Shown here in pieces: positions 33,218 through 42,376 of a stretch of DNA of 42,376 bases. Source of the stretch: Enterovibrio baiacu (lineage in GTDB: Bacteria; Pseudomonadota; Gammaproteobacteria; Enterobacterales; Vibrionaceae). The notes beneath the pieces are model-generated. The model did no database searches. It had not been told where the DNA came from and was given only the letters and a program-made list of their open reading frames with translations. A program made the position numbers and the translations under genes. Positions within the stretch are counted from its first letter, which is position 1. Every line of letters begins with the position of its first letter. The stretch covers positions 1 through 42,376 of the forward strand of contig NZ_SCHN01000031.1 of NCBI RefSeq assembly GCF_004120195.1, read 5' to 3'.

Positions 33218-36103
33218 TTACAGGGCTGCGATGGTCGCTTTCTGCTCTTCCAATTTCACTAGCGTTTCGTTGTAACCGTCTAGCTTCGCGCGCTCAGCTT
33301 CAACAACCGCTTCTGGTGCTTTCGCAACAAAACCTTGGTTGCCTAGCTTGCCAGCGATACGCTTGATTTCGCCTTCAGTTTTCGCGATTTCTTTATCTAG
33401 ACGCGCAAGCTCTGCATCTTTGTCGATAAGGCCTGCCATTGGGATCATCAGCGTAGACTTACCAACCAGTGCAGTTGCGCACGCTGGCGTTTCTTCGTCT
33501 GCAGTCAGTACACGAACGCCTTCAAGCTTAGCCAGTGATGCCAAGACTTTGGTGTTTGCTTCTAGACGCGCCACGTCTTTCTCGTCTGCGGCTTTCAGCA
33601 TCACATCAAGCGCTTTACTTGGCGCGATGTCGTACTCTGCACGCAGGTTACGGATAGAAGTGATAAACGCTTTCACCCACTCGATGTCAGCCAGTGCATT
33701 GGCATCGAACTGTGCTTCATCGTATTGAGGCAATACTTGCAGCATGATGGTTTCATCAAAGTCAGCCGCATCAATACCTTCAACCAATGGCTTAACGCTC
33801 TGCCAGATAGATTCGGTGATGTATGGCAACACTGGGTGAGCAAGACGTAGCGTCTTCTCAAGCACAGTGATCAGCGTGTAGCGGGTTGCTTGCTGCTGCG
33901 CTTCAGTGCCTTTCCAAAGAACAGGTTTGGTCAGTTCTAAGTACCAGTCACAGAATTGGTTCCAGATGAATTCGTACAGCGTGTTTGCTGCCATATCCAG
34001 ACGGAAGTTTTCGATGTGTGCGTTGAAGTCTTTTGCTGCCAGTTGGAACTGAGATTCAATCCACTTGTCTGCGAGTGAGAACTCCATTGCGGCGCGCTGC
34101 TCTTGAGACAGAGAGGTACCACAGTCTTGGTTTTCTGCATTCATCAGCACGTAACGGCTTGCGTTCCATAGCTTGTTGCAGAAGTTGCGGTAACCTTCAA
34201 GACGCTTCATGTCCCAGTTGATGTCACGGCCGGTTGAAGCCATGGCTGCTAGGGTGAAACGCAGTGCATCAGTACCGTAAGGTTCGATGCCATTTTCGAA
34301 GGTCTTGCGTGTGTTTTTCTCAATCTTAGCGGCCAGTTGAGGCTGCATCATGTTGCCACAACGTTTCTCAACCAGAGATTCCAGATCGATACCGTCAATC
34401 ATGTCAATTGGGTCAAGCACGTTGCCCTTAGATTTCGACATCTTGTCGCCGTTCTCATCACGGATAAGACCGGTAACGTAAACGGTTTTGAATGGTACTT
34501 GTGCTTTGCCGTCTTCATCTTTACAGAAGTGCATGGTCATCATGATCATGCGCGCAACCCAGAAGAAGATGATGTCAAAACCTGTGACCAACACATCAGA
34601 TGGGTGGAAGGTTTTCAGATCTGGGGTTTGCTCAGGCCAGCCTTGTGTGCCAAAGGTCCACAACGCAGATGAGAACCAGGTATCCAGTACATCGTCGTCT
34701 TGGCGAAGTACAACAACAGGAGCAAGGTTGTTTTGCTCACGCACTTCTTCTTCGCTACGGCCAACATAGACGTTACCGTCGTTGTCGTACCATGCAGGAA
34801 TGCGGTGACCCCACCAAAGTTGGCGAGAGATACACCAATCTTGAATGTCACGCATCCAAGAGAAGTACATGTTTTCGTATTGCTTAGGCACGAATTGAAT
34901 GTCGCCATTCTCTACGGCTTCAACCGCTGGTTTCGCCAGTGTTGCAGCACGCACGTACCATTGGTCGGTCAGCATGGGTTCGATAACCACGCCACCACGA
35001 TCGCCGTAAGGCACGGTGAGGTCGTGATCTTTGATTTCTTCAAGTAGACCTAATGTGTCGAACTCTGCAACGATCGCTTTACGTGCAGCGAAACGTTCCA
35101 TGCCGCGGTAAGCTTCTGGAAGTTCAGTGCCGTATACGTCGCTTGCTTCACCGTTGGTGTTGAACACTTCAGCACTGTCACGGATGTCTGCATTGAAGGT
35201 CAGGATGTTGATCATTGGCAATTGGTGGCGTTTGCCGACTTCATAGTCATTGAAGTCGTGCGCAGGGGTGATCTTCACACAACCTGTGCCTTTTTCCATG
35301 TCTGCGTGCTCATCGCCCACGATAGGGATGCGACGATTCACGATTGGCAGCATGATTTCTTTGCCGATCAGCGCTTTGTAGCGAGGATCTTCAGGGTTTA
35401 CTGCAACACCGGTGTCGCCCAGCATGGTTTCAGGACGCGTGGTTGCAACCACAATGTAGTCTTTGCCGTCTGCGGTTTTTACGCCGTCAGCCAGTGGGTA
35501 ACGGAAGTGCCACATGTGGCCTTTCACATCTTTGTTTTCGACTTCTAGGTCAGAAATTGCGGTGTGCAGTTTCGGGTCCCAGTTAACCAGGCGCTTACCA
35601 CGGTAGATAAGATCTTCTTGGAAAAGGCGAACAAACACTTCTTGAACGGCATTAGACAGGCCGTCATCCATGGTGAATCGCTCGCGATCCCAATCAACAG
35701 ATGCGCCAAGACGACGAAGCTGCTTGGTGATAGTGCCACCGGATTCGCCTTTCCATTCCCAAATCTTGTCGATGAACGCGTCACGACCGTAATCGTGTTT
35801 CGTTTTGCCTTCTTCTGCGGCAATTTTGCGTTCAACAACCATTTGTGTCGCGATACCAGCGTGGTCAGTACCCACTTGCCACAAGGTGTTTTTACCTTTC
35901 ATGCGCTCACAGCGGATCAAGGTATCCATAATGGTATCTTGGAACGCGTGGCCCATGTGAAGGCTACCAGTGACATTTGGTGGTGGGATCATGATGCTGT
36001 ATGCATCTTTTGATGTGTCACCGTGAGGCTTAAAGTAACCAGCCTCTTCCCAGCGCTGGTACAGCGCCGTTTCAATTGATGTTGGGTTGTATGTCTTTTC
36101 CAT
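33218..36103 (-). CDS. valS: Valyl-tRNA synthetase
   Basis: 961 residues (E. coli 951). Class I synthetase with the HIGH-type motif [14 protein letters not shown] (HMGH 49-52), the editing CP1 domain that clears mischarged threonine, KMSKS in [15 protein letters not shown], an anticodon-binding domain and a C-terminal coiled coil (about 890-961) that contacts tRNA. It starts with ATG; the Shine-Dalgarno is weak. It is the last gene of pepA/holC/valS, 85 bp after holC with no terminator between, so co-transcription with holC is expected. Confidence 0.97.
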   Translation of the reverse strand: MEKTYNPTSIETALYQRWEEAGYFKPHGDTSKDAYSIMIPPPNVTGSLHMGHAFQDTIMDTLIRCERMKGKNTLWQVGTDHAGIATQMVVERKIAAEEGKTKHDYGRDAFIDKIWEWKGESGGTITKQLRRLGASVDWDRERFTMDDGLSNAVQEVFVRLFQEDLIYRGKRLVNWDPKLHTAISDLEVENKDVKGHMWHFRYPLADGVKTADGKDYIVVATTRPETMLGDTGVAVNPEDPRYKALIGKEIMLPIVNRRIPIVGDEHADMEKGTGCVKITPAHDFNDYEVGKRHQLPMINILTFNADIRDSAEVFNTNGEASDVYGTELPEAYRGMERFAARKAIVAEFDTLGLLEEIKDHDLTVPYGDRGGVVIEPMLTDQWYVRAATLAKPAVEAVENGDIQFVPKQYENMYFSWMRDIQDWCISRQLWWGHRIPAWYDNDGNVYVGRSEEEVREQNNLAPVVVLRQDDDVLDTWFSSALWTFGTQGWPEQTPDLKTFHPSDVLVTGFDIIFFWVARMIMMTMHFCKDEDGKAQVPFKTVYVTGLIRDENGDKMSKSKGNVLDPIDMIDGIDLESLVEKRCGNMMQPQLAAKIEKNTRKTFENGIEPYGTDALRFTLAAMASTGRDINWDMKRLEGYRNFCNKLWNASRYVLMNAENQDCGTSLSQEQRAAMEFSLADKWIESQFQLAAKDFNAHIENFRLDMAANTLYEFIWNQFCDWYLELTKPVLWKGTEAQQQATRYTLITVLEKTLRLAHPVLPYITESIWQSVKPLVEGIDAADFDETIMLQVLPQYDEAQFDANALADIEWVKAFITSIRNLRAEYDIAPSKALDVMLKAADEKDVARLEANTKVLASLAKLEGVRVLTADEETPACATALVGKSTLMIPMAGLIDKDAELARLDKEIAKTEGEIKRIAGKLGNQGFVAKAPEAVVEAERAKLDGYNETLVKLEEQKATIAAL

Positions 36104-36188
36104 AGCGCTCTTGATGGCTCAGTGTGATGTAACCCTTTTTCGTCGATTTCCTTTATTGCCAATCAGTCAGTGTTTGGCAGAAAGTGCG

Positions 36189-36653
36189 TCAATTACTTGA
36201 GGTATCGGACATTTCGTTCATGGCGAGGGTTCGCATTTGTCGCCCCGCCATGCGATAAATTTTGTAGCGCTCTCTTGCTTGTTGCTTGAGAGCCTCTTCG
36301 CAAGGCACGAAGTCTACCACTTGTGCAAAGGAAGGCGCAAAAATTGCTGCTTCTTCGGCCAAGTTTATCAGGACATTTCGGTGTCCTGAAGGCCTAACGC
36401 CTGACCAACCGATTTCGACTTGCGCGCCGCCTCGTGGCCCTTCGCCCACTAAATTGTGCGGAACGAAGTGATCAGGAGAAAGCTGCCAAAGTTGTTCATC
36501 GATGTTTTCGGCCTGAGGTTTGTCATTCGCCGAAATGTACACCTTCATACCTTGCTCGCTATAAAGGGCAGAAAGCTGGCAGACTTTTTCCAACATACTC
36601 TGCTGAGGGTGAGTATCGGATTCATCCACAAGATAAAAGGTTGCCACTGCCAT
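36189..36653 (-). CDS. holC: DNA polymerase III chi subunit
   Basis: 154 residues (E. coli HolC 147). It links the clamp loader to single-strand binding protein through the psi subunit. The N terminus AVATFYLVDESDTHPQQSML and the central LWQLSPDHFVPHNLVGEGP are characteristic, as is the C-terminal YRMAGRQMRTLAMNE. It starts with ATG after AAGGAC. It keeps the conserved position between pepA and valS; the terminator after pepA implies a promoter between 36654 and 36768. Confidence 0.93.
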   Translation of the reverse strand: MAVATFYLVDESDTHPQQSMLEKVCQLSALYSEQGMKVYISANDKPQAENIDEQLWQLSPDHFVPHNLVGEGPRGGAQVEIGWSGVRPSGHRNVLINLAEEAAIFAPSFAQVVDFVPCEEALKQQARERYKIYRMAGRQMRTLAMNEMSDTSSN

Positions 36654-36768
36654 TTCTTTGTCCTTTATAGCGCGTATTCTCGTGGCTCAGTGTGCGGTGA
36701 GATTGCGTGAAAAGCCATCGCTTTATGCAATCCTTTCGACCAAACCAGATCATAAAAACCGAGACATG

Positions 36769-36794
36769 AAAAAAGGAGGCCTTGGCCTCCTTTT
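36769..36794 (-). terminator. Rho-independent terminator of pepA
   Basis: AAAAGGAGGCC and GGCCTCCTTTT form an 11-bp stem around TT. On the minus strand six U follow. It lies 17 bp past the pepA stop. Confidence 0.9.
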
Positions 36795-36811
36795 CTGTTC
36801 AGCGGTATTTT

Positions 36812-38320
36812 TTATTCCACTGTCTCTAGGCCAGAACGGTTCAGAAGGAACTGGACAAGCAATGGGACAGGGCGACCGGTTGCACCTTTGTTGGCGCCAC
36901 CACGGAATGAGGTGCCAGCAACATCAAGGTGTGCCCAGTTGTATTTCTTCGCAAAGCGAGAAAGGAAGCAACCTGCTGTGATGGTACCGCCGCCAGGGCC
37001 ACCGATGTTTGCCATGTCAGCAAACGGGCTCTTCAGCTGCTCTTGGTACTCTTCGGTCATCGGCAGACGCCACGCGCGGTCACCCGCTTGCTCAGACGCA
37101 TTCACGATTTCGTGTGCCAGTGGGTTGTGGTTAGAGATCAAGCCACTGATGTGATGGCTCAATGCCACAATACACGCGCCAGTCAGCGTCGCAACGTCAA
37201 CCACACATTCTGGTTCGTAACGTTCTACATATGTCAGCGCATCACACAGTACCAAACGGCCTTCAGCATCGGTATTCAATACTTCAACGGTTTGACCTGA
37301 CATGGTGGTGACGATGTCGCCTGGGCGGTATGCATTGCCATCAGGCATGTTTTCACAGCCTGCAAGCACGCCGACAACGTTGATCGGTAAATCAAGTTTC
37401 GCGAGCGACTTCATGGTGCCAAAGACGGAAGCTGCACCACACATGTCGTACTTCATTTCGTCCATGTTTGCTGGTGGCTTCAATGAGATACCGCCGGCAT
37501 CAAAGGTCAAACCTTTACCGACCAGAACGATAGGTTTCGCATCTGGATCTGGGTGGCCTTTGTATTCCATGATCGACATGAATGATTCATTCTTCGAGCC
37601 CTGGCCTACGGCAAGGTAAGACGTCATGCCAAGCTCTTTCATCTCTTGCTCACCAATGATTTTGGTGGTGACTTTTTCAAAGTCATCGGCAAGTCGACGT
37701 GCTTGAGAAGCAAGGTAAGCTGGGTTGGCGACGTTTGGCGGCATGTTGCCAAGGTCTTTACAGGCGTTCACACCAGAAGCAACCGCAAGGCCGTGGGCAA
37801 TGGCGCGCTCGCCAAGGTTCAATTCACGACGTGTTGGTACGTTGAACACCAATTTGCGAAGTGGACGGCGAGTTTCTGGTTTAACGCTTTTGAATTGATT
37901 AAAGGTGTAGAGGCTGTCTTTGGTGCTTTCAACGGCTTGGCGGACTTTCCAGTAGGTGTCACGGCCTTTAACGTGCAGCTCAGTCAGGAAGCAAACGGCT
38001 TCCATTGAACCTGTTTCGTTGAGAGTGTTGATGGTGTTTTTGATGATTTCTTTATATTGACGCTCACCAAGTTCACGCTCTTTACCACAACCGACTAACA
38101 ATACGCGTTCAGACAGCACGTTAGGCACATGATGCAATAACAGCATTTGGCCTGGCTTGCCTTCAAGATCACCACGACGCAGCAGGCTGCTGATGTATCC
38201 ATCGCTGATCTTGTCGAGTTGTTCTGCAACCGGAGACAGACGGCGTGGTTCAAATACACCGACTACGATACAAGCACTGCGCTGCTTTTCGGGACTCCCG
38301 CTTTTTACACTGAACTCCAT
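36812..38320 (-). CDS. pepA: Leucyl aminopeptidase PepA (cytosol aminopeptidase, M17)
   Basis: 502 residues (E. coli PepA 503). Hexameric dimetal peptidase that removes N-terminal residues. In E. coli it also binds DNA, assisting Xer recombination and repression of carAB. It has [15 protein letters not shown] with the metal-binding lysine and aspartate, and the signature [14 protein letters not shown] with aspartate, glutamate and the catalytic arginine. It starts with ATG after AGGAG. It is divergent from lptF across 193 bp, the standard arrangement. Confidence 0.97.
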   Translation of the reverse strand: MEFSVKSGSPEKQRSACIVVGVFEPRRLSPVAEQLDKISDGYISSLLRRGDLEGKPGQMLLLHHVPNVLSERVLLVGCGKERELGERQYKEIIKNTINTLNETGSMEAVCFLTELHVKGRDTYWKVRQAVESTKDSLYTFNQFKSVKPETRRPLRKLVFNVPTRRELNLGERAIAHGLAVASGVNACKDLGNMPPNVANPAYLASQARRLADDFEKVTTKIIGEQEMKELGMTSYLAVGQGSKNESFMSIMEYKGHPDPDAKPIVLVGKGLTFDAGGISLKPPANMDEMKYDMCGAASVFGTMKSLAKLDLPINVVGVLAGCENMPDGNAYRPGDIVTTMSGQTVEVLNTDAEGRLVLCDALTYVERYEPECVVDVATLTGACIVALSHHISGLISNHNPLAHEIVNASEQAGDRAWRLPMTEEYQEQLKSPFADMANIGGPGGGTITAGCFLSRFAKKYNWAHLDVAGTSFRGGANKGATGRPVPLLVQFLLNRSGLETVE

Positions 38321-38513
38321 GCGTACTCCTACATCCTAAAGACAAGTGGGGCTAAATGTTGGATAATGCCCGCTTTATCGGAACTCGAATCCATGTTCGA
38401 GGTAAATTGAAACAAGCAGGTCAACACTTGGCCGAAAGATTAAAAAACAACTGATTTACCGAAAAACTATAGCGATTCGAGTAAAAAAACAAGTTTTCTA
38501 AAGGTAAAACGCC

Positions 38514-39614
38514 GTGATTATTGTTCGGTATTTGATCCGAGAGACAGTGAAAACGCAACTTGCGGTGCTGTTTGTACTATTTCTGGTCTTTTTTAGTCAG
38601 AAATTTATCCGAGTGCTGGCAAATGCTACAGATGGCTCAATTCCGGGGAATGAGGTCCTGACATTAGTAGGACTTTATATGCCGTCGATGGCCATGCTGA
38701 TGCTGCCCTTGAGTCTATATATAGGTATTTTGATTACTTTCGGGCGTCTATACGCTGAAAGTGAAATCACTGTCATGAATGCGACGGGGATCGGAAACAA
38801 GTTTTTGATCCGTGCAGCCTTGTATCTCGCACTGATTACGGGGGCTGTGGCCGCATTCAATGCTCTTTGGCTGACGCCATGGGCAAATGACAAAGAAATC
38901 AAAGTCATGGAAAGTCTCGAGGCGGAAAGTGGCCTTGAGTTGCTTGTGAAAGGTCAAATACAACCGTCTCCTGATGGCGAGGCGGTGGTGTATGTAGGCG
39001 ATATCACGGGCAGCGGCAAAGATTTACATAAAGTGTTTATTGCGCAGCCTGTTCCTCGGGGAACCATGCGTCCAAACGTTGTGGTTGCAGAAAAAGGCTT
39101 TGTCTCTGAACTGCCGGATGGTCGTCAGGTGTTAGACCTGAATACGGGAACGCGATACGAAGGTGTTCCAACACGTTTAGATTATACCGTCACCGAATAT
39201 GAAAATTATCAGGTGTTGATCGGTCAACGTGAGGTTAGACAAAAACACCGAGATTGGGATGCGGTGCCGACACAGCAACTATTGAATGAGCCGTCAGAAC
39301 GGGCACAAGCTGAACTGCAATGGCGTATTTCACTGGTGCTGTGTATTCCCTTGATGACCATGATTGTGGTGCCGTTGTCTTCGGTTAACCCGCGTCAAGG
39401 GCGGTTTGCAAAGCTGTTCCCTGCCGTGTTGCTCTATCTTGCTTACTTCTTAGCAATCAGCGCTGCGAAATCGGCGATAGAGGAGGGGAACCTTGCACCT
39501 GAAATTGGGCTTTGGAGCGTCAATATCATTGCCTTGCTCGTGGCATTTGTTCTCATAAGCTGGGATAGCTTACCGATGCGCAAGCTTAAATATCGACTGC
39601 GGAGAGCAGCCTAA
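38514..39614 (+). CDS. lptF: Lipopolysaccharide export permease LptF
   Basis: 366 residues, identical in length to E. coli LptF. Half of the inner-membrane LptFG permease that with LptB extracts LPS toward LptC. Three N-terminal helices start at MIIVRYLIRETVKTQLAVLF, then a periplasmic beta-jellyroll (about 130-260), then three C-terminal helices. The start codon is GTG with AAAGGT upstream. It ends in TAATG, overlapping the lptG start by one base, so the two subunits are co-translated. Confidence 0.96.
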   Translation: MIIVRYLIRETVKTQLAVLFVLFLVFFSQKFIRVLANATDGSIPGNEVLTLVGLYMPSMAMLMLPLSLYIGILITFGRLYAESEITVMNATGIGNKFLIRAALYLALITGAVAAFNALWLTPWANDKEIKVMESLEAESGLELLVKGQIQPSPDGEAVVYVGDITGSGKDLHKVFIAQPVPRGTMRPNVVVAEKGFVSELPDGRQVLDLNTGTRYEGVPTRLDYTVTEYENYQVLIGQREVRQKHRDWDAVPTQQLLNEPSERAQAELQWRISLVLCIPLMTMIVVPLSSVNPRQGRFAKLFPAVLLYLAYFLAISAAKSAIEEGNLAPEIGLWSVNIIALLVAFVLISWDSLPMRKLKYRLRRAA

Positions 39615-40687
39615 TGTTTAAAATTCTCGATCTCTACATCGGGCGAACCATCATCGCGACGACAACCTTGTGTCTCGCGACCTTGGTGGGGCTTTCAGCC
39701 ATTATCAAATTCGTTGAGCAACTGCGCTCTGTGGGTGATGGCATCTTTACCATGATGACCGCGGTGCAATATGTCTTGTTGAGTATGCCGCGTGATATCG
39801 AGATGTTTTTCCCTATGGCAGTGTTGCTGGGGGCGTTGATTGGCCTTGGAACATTGGCATCCAGTTCTGAACTGGTGGTGATGCAGGCCTCTGGCTTTTC
39901 GAAGCTAGATATCGGCCTTTCTGTATTGAAGACGGCGATGCCGCTGATGCTGATTGTCTTGGCACTAGGACAATGGGGTGCACCGGATGCGCAAAAAGCC
40001 GCGCGTGAGCTGAGAGCTTTTGCGAAGTCTGGCGGTAACGTCATGTCGGTACGAAGTGGTGTATGGGCGAAAGACGGTGGCGACTTTATCTATATTGCGC
40101 GTACTGACCAGAAAGAATCGCTAACAGGCGTCAACATCTGGAAGTTTGATGAACAGCAGCACCTAAAAGAAATGGTGTTTGCGCAAAGCGGTGATTTTCT
40201 GGATCAAGATAGCTGGCTACTGAACAACGTGACCATCACGCATTTTAACGGTGCCGTTAAAATTGATGAGACGAAGCAAGATGAATTGGCTTGGCGTACC
40301 ACGCTAACACCAGAGAAGCTTTCGATTGTGACGGTGAAACCGGAAGAATTATCGCTATCAGGTGTCTATAGCTATGTAGAGTATTTGAAAGCGTCTGAAC
40401 AAGATGCTTCCCGCTATGAACTCGCTTTGTGGCGTAAAGTACTTCAACCGCTTTCTATCGGTGTCATGATGCTGTTGGCCTTGAGCTTTGTCTTTGGCCC
40501 ACTTCGTTCTGTGACCATGGGGGCAAGGGTATTGTCTGGCGTGATCTTTGGTTTCGGCTTCTATATCTCAAATGAGGTGTTTGGTCCGCTAACCCTGGTT
40601 TACCAGCTCCCACCGTTCTTTGGTGCGGTTGCACCGAGTTTGGCCTTCATTGGTGTGACCTTGTATCTGTTGAACAGAAAGCTATGA
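39614..40687 (+). CDS. lptG: Lipopolysaccharide export permease LptG
   Basis: 357 residues (E. coli 360). Second LPS-export permease, with the same fold as LptF: N-terminal helices from MFKILDLYIGRTIIATT, a periplasmic jellyroll, and C-terminal helices containing RKVLQPLSIGVMMLLALSFV and FGPLRSVTMGARV. Translationally coupled to lptF. A perfect palindromic terminator lies 47 bp downstream. Confidence 0.96.
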   Translation: MFKILDLYIGRTIIATTTLCLATLVGLSAIIKFVEQLRSVGDGIFTMMTAVQYVLLSMPRDIEMFFPMAVLLGALIGLGTLASSSELVVMQASGFSKLDIGLSVLKTAMPLMLIVLALGQWGAPDAQKAARELRAFAKSGGNVMSVRSGVWAKDGGDFIYIARTDQKESLTGVNIWKFDEQQHLKEMVFAQSGDFLDQDSWLLNNVTITHFNGAVKIDETKQDELAWRTTLTPEKLSIVTVKPEELSLSGVYSYVEYLKASEQDASRYELALWRKVLQPLSIGVMMLLALSFVFGPLRSVTMGARVLSGVIFGFGFYISNEVFGPLTLVYQLPPFFGAVAPSLAFIGVTLYLLNRKL

Positions 40688-40734
40688 GTTAACGTCGCCC
40701 TGTTAAGATAGGCGCGCGAGACATTGAACGTATA

Positions 40735-40764
40735 AAAAGAGGGAGCACATGTGCTCCCTCTTTT
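40735..40764. terminator. Bidirectional terminator between lptG and the RDD gene
   Basis: A 30-bp perfect palindrome, AAAAGAGGGAGCAC and its complement around AT. Serves convergent genes. Confidence 0.93.
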
Positions 40765-40818
40765 GCGTTTGCATGGTTGGGATAAGCGTAGTTAACACGT
40801 CGCTCTTTATCCCAAGCA

Positions 40819-41298
40819 TTACTTTTCTATTTTAATCACTTGGCTGTGAGAGAAGTGATCTTGGAAAGCGCGGTTGTTTCGATCAAACAACGTAAGAAGG
40901 TTGCCAATACCCAAGCAAGACGTCGCCATGCGAATCAAAGACTGGGTAAAGGTGATGTTTCCACCAAACTCGCTGACGACTCTTAGCTTCCATGCTTTCA
41001 TACCAACAGTCTGTCCAGCTCGAGTCCAGAAGAAGGCATAGAAAAGGGCGGCGACAGCAAACACATAAACGGTGAAGAGTGGGCTAACGAAAGGATCCCT
41101 GGCGAGGTAATCACTGACATCAACATACCCTTCAATGGAAAACCCAAACTGTACTGCGAGCGCAATGCCGCCCACCACAACACCAATAGCCAGCATCTCA
41201 ACGGCTGCAAGCACTAATAAGTCATATAACCATGCGCCCATGCGCCTAAAAAAGCCCGCACCTTTCGGTACGCTATAAGAAACAGAAGATTGAGACAT
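40819..41298 (-). CDS. RDD family inner membrane protein
   Basis: About 159 residues with three or four transmembrane helices. The RDD signature begins at GAGFFRRMGAWLYDLLVLAA (arginines 18-19 and aspartate 26); AGQTVGMKAWKLRVVSE is the second conserved block. I take the ATG at 41298 (MSQSSVSYSVPKG), with GGA 7 bp upstream. The open frame extends 29 codons further, but that part looks untranslated. Function unknown; some RDD proteins act in ion transport. Commonly found next to lptFG in this group. Confidence 0.87.
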   Translation of the reverse strand: MSQSSVSYSVPKGAGFFRRMGAWLYDLLVLAAVEMLAIGVVVGGIALAVQFGFSIEGYVDVSDYLARDPFVSPLFTVYVFAVAALFYAFFWTRAGQTVGMKAWKLRVVSEFGGNITFTQSLIRMATSCLGIGNLLTLFDRNNRAFQDHFSHSQVIKIEK

Positions 41299-41440
41299 GC
41301 CTTTGTCCAAAAAATGAGTATGGGTAGAGTTTACCAGCGTTAGCCGTGTTGTTGAATGTGTAAAAATGCCTCTAATTGAGTGCATTTATAGCAAGGTGGC
41401 GAAAAAAGAAACGGTTGAACAAAAATAATGAATTAGGGGC

Positions 41441-41468
41441 TTGCGCTGCAGTTCGGCTTGCGTATAAT
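41441..41468 (+). promoter_or_regulatory. tRNA-Leu promoter
   Basis: TTGCGC (41441-41446), a 16-bp spacer and a perfect TATAAT (41463-41468), 11 bp before the mature tRNA. Confidence 0.85.
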
Positions 41469-41479
41469 CAGCCTCACTT

Positions 41480-41565
41480 GCCCGGGTGGCGAAATTGGTA
41501 GACGCAGCGGATTCAAAATCCGCCGGTGAATAACTGTGCCGGTTCAAGTCCGGCCCCGGGCACCA
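41480..41565 (+). tRNA. tRNA-Leu, anticodon CAA (reads UUG)
   Basis: 86 nt including an encoded CCA end. The acceptor stem pairs GCCCGGG with CCCGGGC, the D arm contains TTGGTAGACGC, the anticodon stem is GCGGA/TCCGC around loop TTCAAAA (anticodon CAA), a long variable arm marks a class II tRNA, and the T arm is GCCGGTTCAAGTCCGGC. Closely resembles E. coli leuX. Confidence 0.97.
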
Positions 41566-41573
41566 ATTTCCGG

Positions 41574-41605
41574 AAAAGCCCCAGTCGAAAGACTGGGGCT
41601 TTTTT
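41574..41605 (+). terminator. Rho-independent terminator of tRNA-Leu
   Basis: AAAAGCCCCAGTC and GACTGGGGCTTTT form the stem capped by a GAAA tetraloop, with further T. It lies 8 bp past the tRNA. Confidence 0.94.
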
Positions 41606-42099
41606 CGTTCTAGGTATTCAGAAAAACAAAAACTCCCTTCTATATTCCTAAGCCTTGATCGCTATACCTATATTCGTGTCTTTTGCGCGTAAACGCCTAG
41701 ATTTTCGTGGCGCTGCGCGATGGCAGGCGAAAAGCAACTAAACAAGTCACCTCTTTTACAAAGTCTCTTTTTTTGGATTTTCTTGTTCCTTTATAAGGAA
41801 GGGGCTGATACTGGCACTTTTCCTCCTCTATATAGAACGCCGTCCCAAGGAGGGATGTTTGAGGCGCAATCAGTCCTTACAGGAGAGTTGCATTCATGCC
41901 TTGTTCTATATGGTCTGAACCTTCTCTATATATAGGAAGGAAAGACCGTTTGTGAGTGTTGCGTCCTCAAGCTTGATATTGGTAGAGGGTGTTTATGGTG
42001 TGCCACATGCGGTAAATAGAGGGTGAAGAGAGGGGATTTGTGCTTAATAAACACCCGAAAAAGTGGATTTTGTACGATTAACGAACGCTTAACTCCATT
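41606..42099. other. Gene-poor spacer between tRNA-Leu and the rRNA promoter
   Basis: No gene is supported. A 71-codon frame at 41720-41935 has no recognisable family, no good ribosome site and an odd composition. Two small inverted repeats are visible: TTCCTT-TAT-AAGGAA at 41790-41804, and an imperfect one around CTATATATAG near 41926. A ribosome-site-like AAGGAGGG precedes ATG near 41866 but opens only about 26 codons. Confidence 0.6.
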
Positions 42100-42152
42100 T
42101 TATTAAGTTTTTTGAAATTAGCTATTGCCAAGCAGTTCGAAGTCTCTATAAT
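42100..42152 (+). promoter_or_regulatory. rRNA operon P1 promoter with UP element
   Basis: TTGCCA (42125-42130), a 16-bp spacer and TATAAT (42147-42152), followed by a GCGCC discriminator as in E. coli rrn P1 promoters, which confers stringent control. The stretch upstream (about 42100-42122) is strongly A/T rich, as an UP element should be. I see no clear P2. Confidence 0.87.
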
Positions 42153-42159
42153 GCGCCTC

Positions 42160-42376
42160 ATCGACACGGAACACGGCGAGTTAAGCTGGTGACCAAGTCA
42201 ACGTTCTTTAACAATTTGACCTATACAATCTGTGTGGGCACTCGTACTTGATAGACATAAAGATTTATCAATGCACTGAGTGACCAAGATGGTGGAACTT
42301 TTCGAAGTGATGCTATCAACACAGCAATGCAGTTTTGCCTACGGGCAAAAAAGTAATTCAGTATTCATTGAGCGTT
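42160..42376 (+). ncRNA. Leader of a ribosomal RNA operon, truncated before 16S
   Basis: The boxA antitermination core GTTCTTTAACA (42203-42213) is followed by ACAATCTGTGTGGGCACTCG (42225-42244), nearly identical to the E. coli rrn leader. The window ends in TTCATTGAGCGTT, which matches the E. coli sequence a few tens of bases before mature 16S. The 16S gene therefore starts just beyond the window on the plus strand. Confidence 0.88.

Noticed and set aside
33218-36103. Many plus-strand open frames opposite valS and pepA
   Set aside because: All are shadows of the strongly conserved minus-strand genes and show no family features.
41720-41935. A 71-codon plus-strand frame between tRNA-Leu and the rRNA leader
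   Set aside because: No good ribosome site, no recognisable domain and atypical composition; kept only as a note on the spacer.

Overview
The window looks like core chromosome of a gammaproteobacterium, most likely a member of the Vibrionaceae. Nearly every protein has an obvious E. coli counterpart of matching length (GlnE, HldE, NudF, ParE/ParC, PyrBI, ValS, PepA, LptFG). Three linkages are classic for enterobacteria and vibrios: nudF-yqiB-cpdA-yqiA-parE-parC, pepA-holC-valS, and pyrL-pyrB-pyrI next to ridA. The mix also includes a PiT/DUF47 phosphate transport pair, a methyl-accepting chemotaxis protein beside glnE, arginine deiminase beside argF, and a YjgN/M48 peptidase pair. The genus is not determined. 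There is no prophage, insertion sequence, CRISPR array or obvious island.

Layout. 1-3 kb: a heptanucleotide tandem array cut by the window edge, then ygiM, pit and a DUF47 gene on the minus strand. 3-7.2 kb: triphosphatase ygiF, a voltage-gated-type K+ channel, and a chemotaxis receptor. 7.3-14.3 kb: glnE, a second heptanucleotide array touching the stop codon of an lpxL-type acyltransferase, hldE, and tolC. 14.5-21.5 kb: a plus-strand run of nudF, yqiB, cpdA, yqiA, parE and parC. 21.5-23.1 kb: plsC behind an 18-bp perfect palindrome that resembles a FabR operator, then idi. 23.1-28 kb: minus-strand ridA, pyrI, pyrB with a readable pyrL leader and attenuator, argF with an ARG-box-like site, and arcA. 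28.6-33 kb: rraB, a MarR-GNAT fusion, yjgN coupled to an M48 peptidase, and a tandem-duplicated DUF2061 membrane protein with a possible Fur box. 33.2-41.3 kb: valS, holC and pepA on minus, lptF-lptG on plus, and an RDD protein on minus. 41.4 kb to the end: tRNA-Leu(CAA), a gene-poor spacer, then the promoter and boxA leader of a ribosomal RNA operon whose 16S gene should begin just past the window.

Functional themes are envelope building (lpxL, hldE, lptFG, plsC, tolC), nucleotide and arginine metabolism sharing carbamoyl phosphate (pyrBI, argF, arcA), chromosome topology and replication (parEC, holC), and nitrogen and phosphate physiology (glnE, pit). Almost every transcription unit ends in a clean Rho-independent hairpin, so operon boundaries can be read directly. 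I see no previously undescribed multi-gene system. The items most worth a second look are regulatory or repeat features: the FabR-like operator before plsC, the complete pyrBI attenuation leader, the heptamer arrays and other short repeats next to genes, and the duplicated DUF2061 gene with its Fur-like site.
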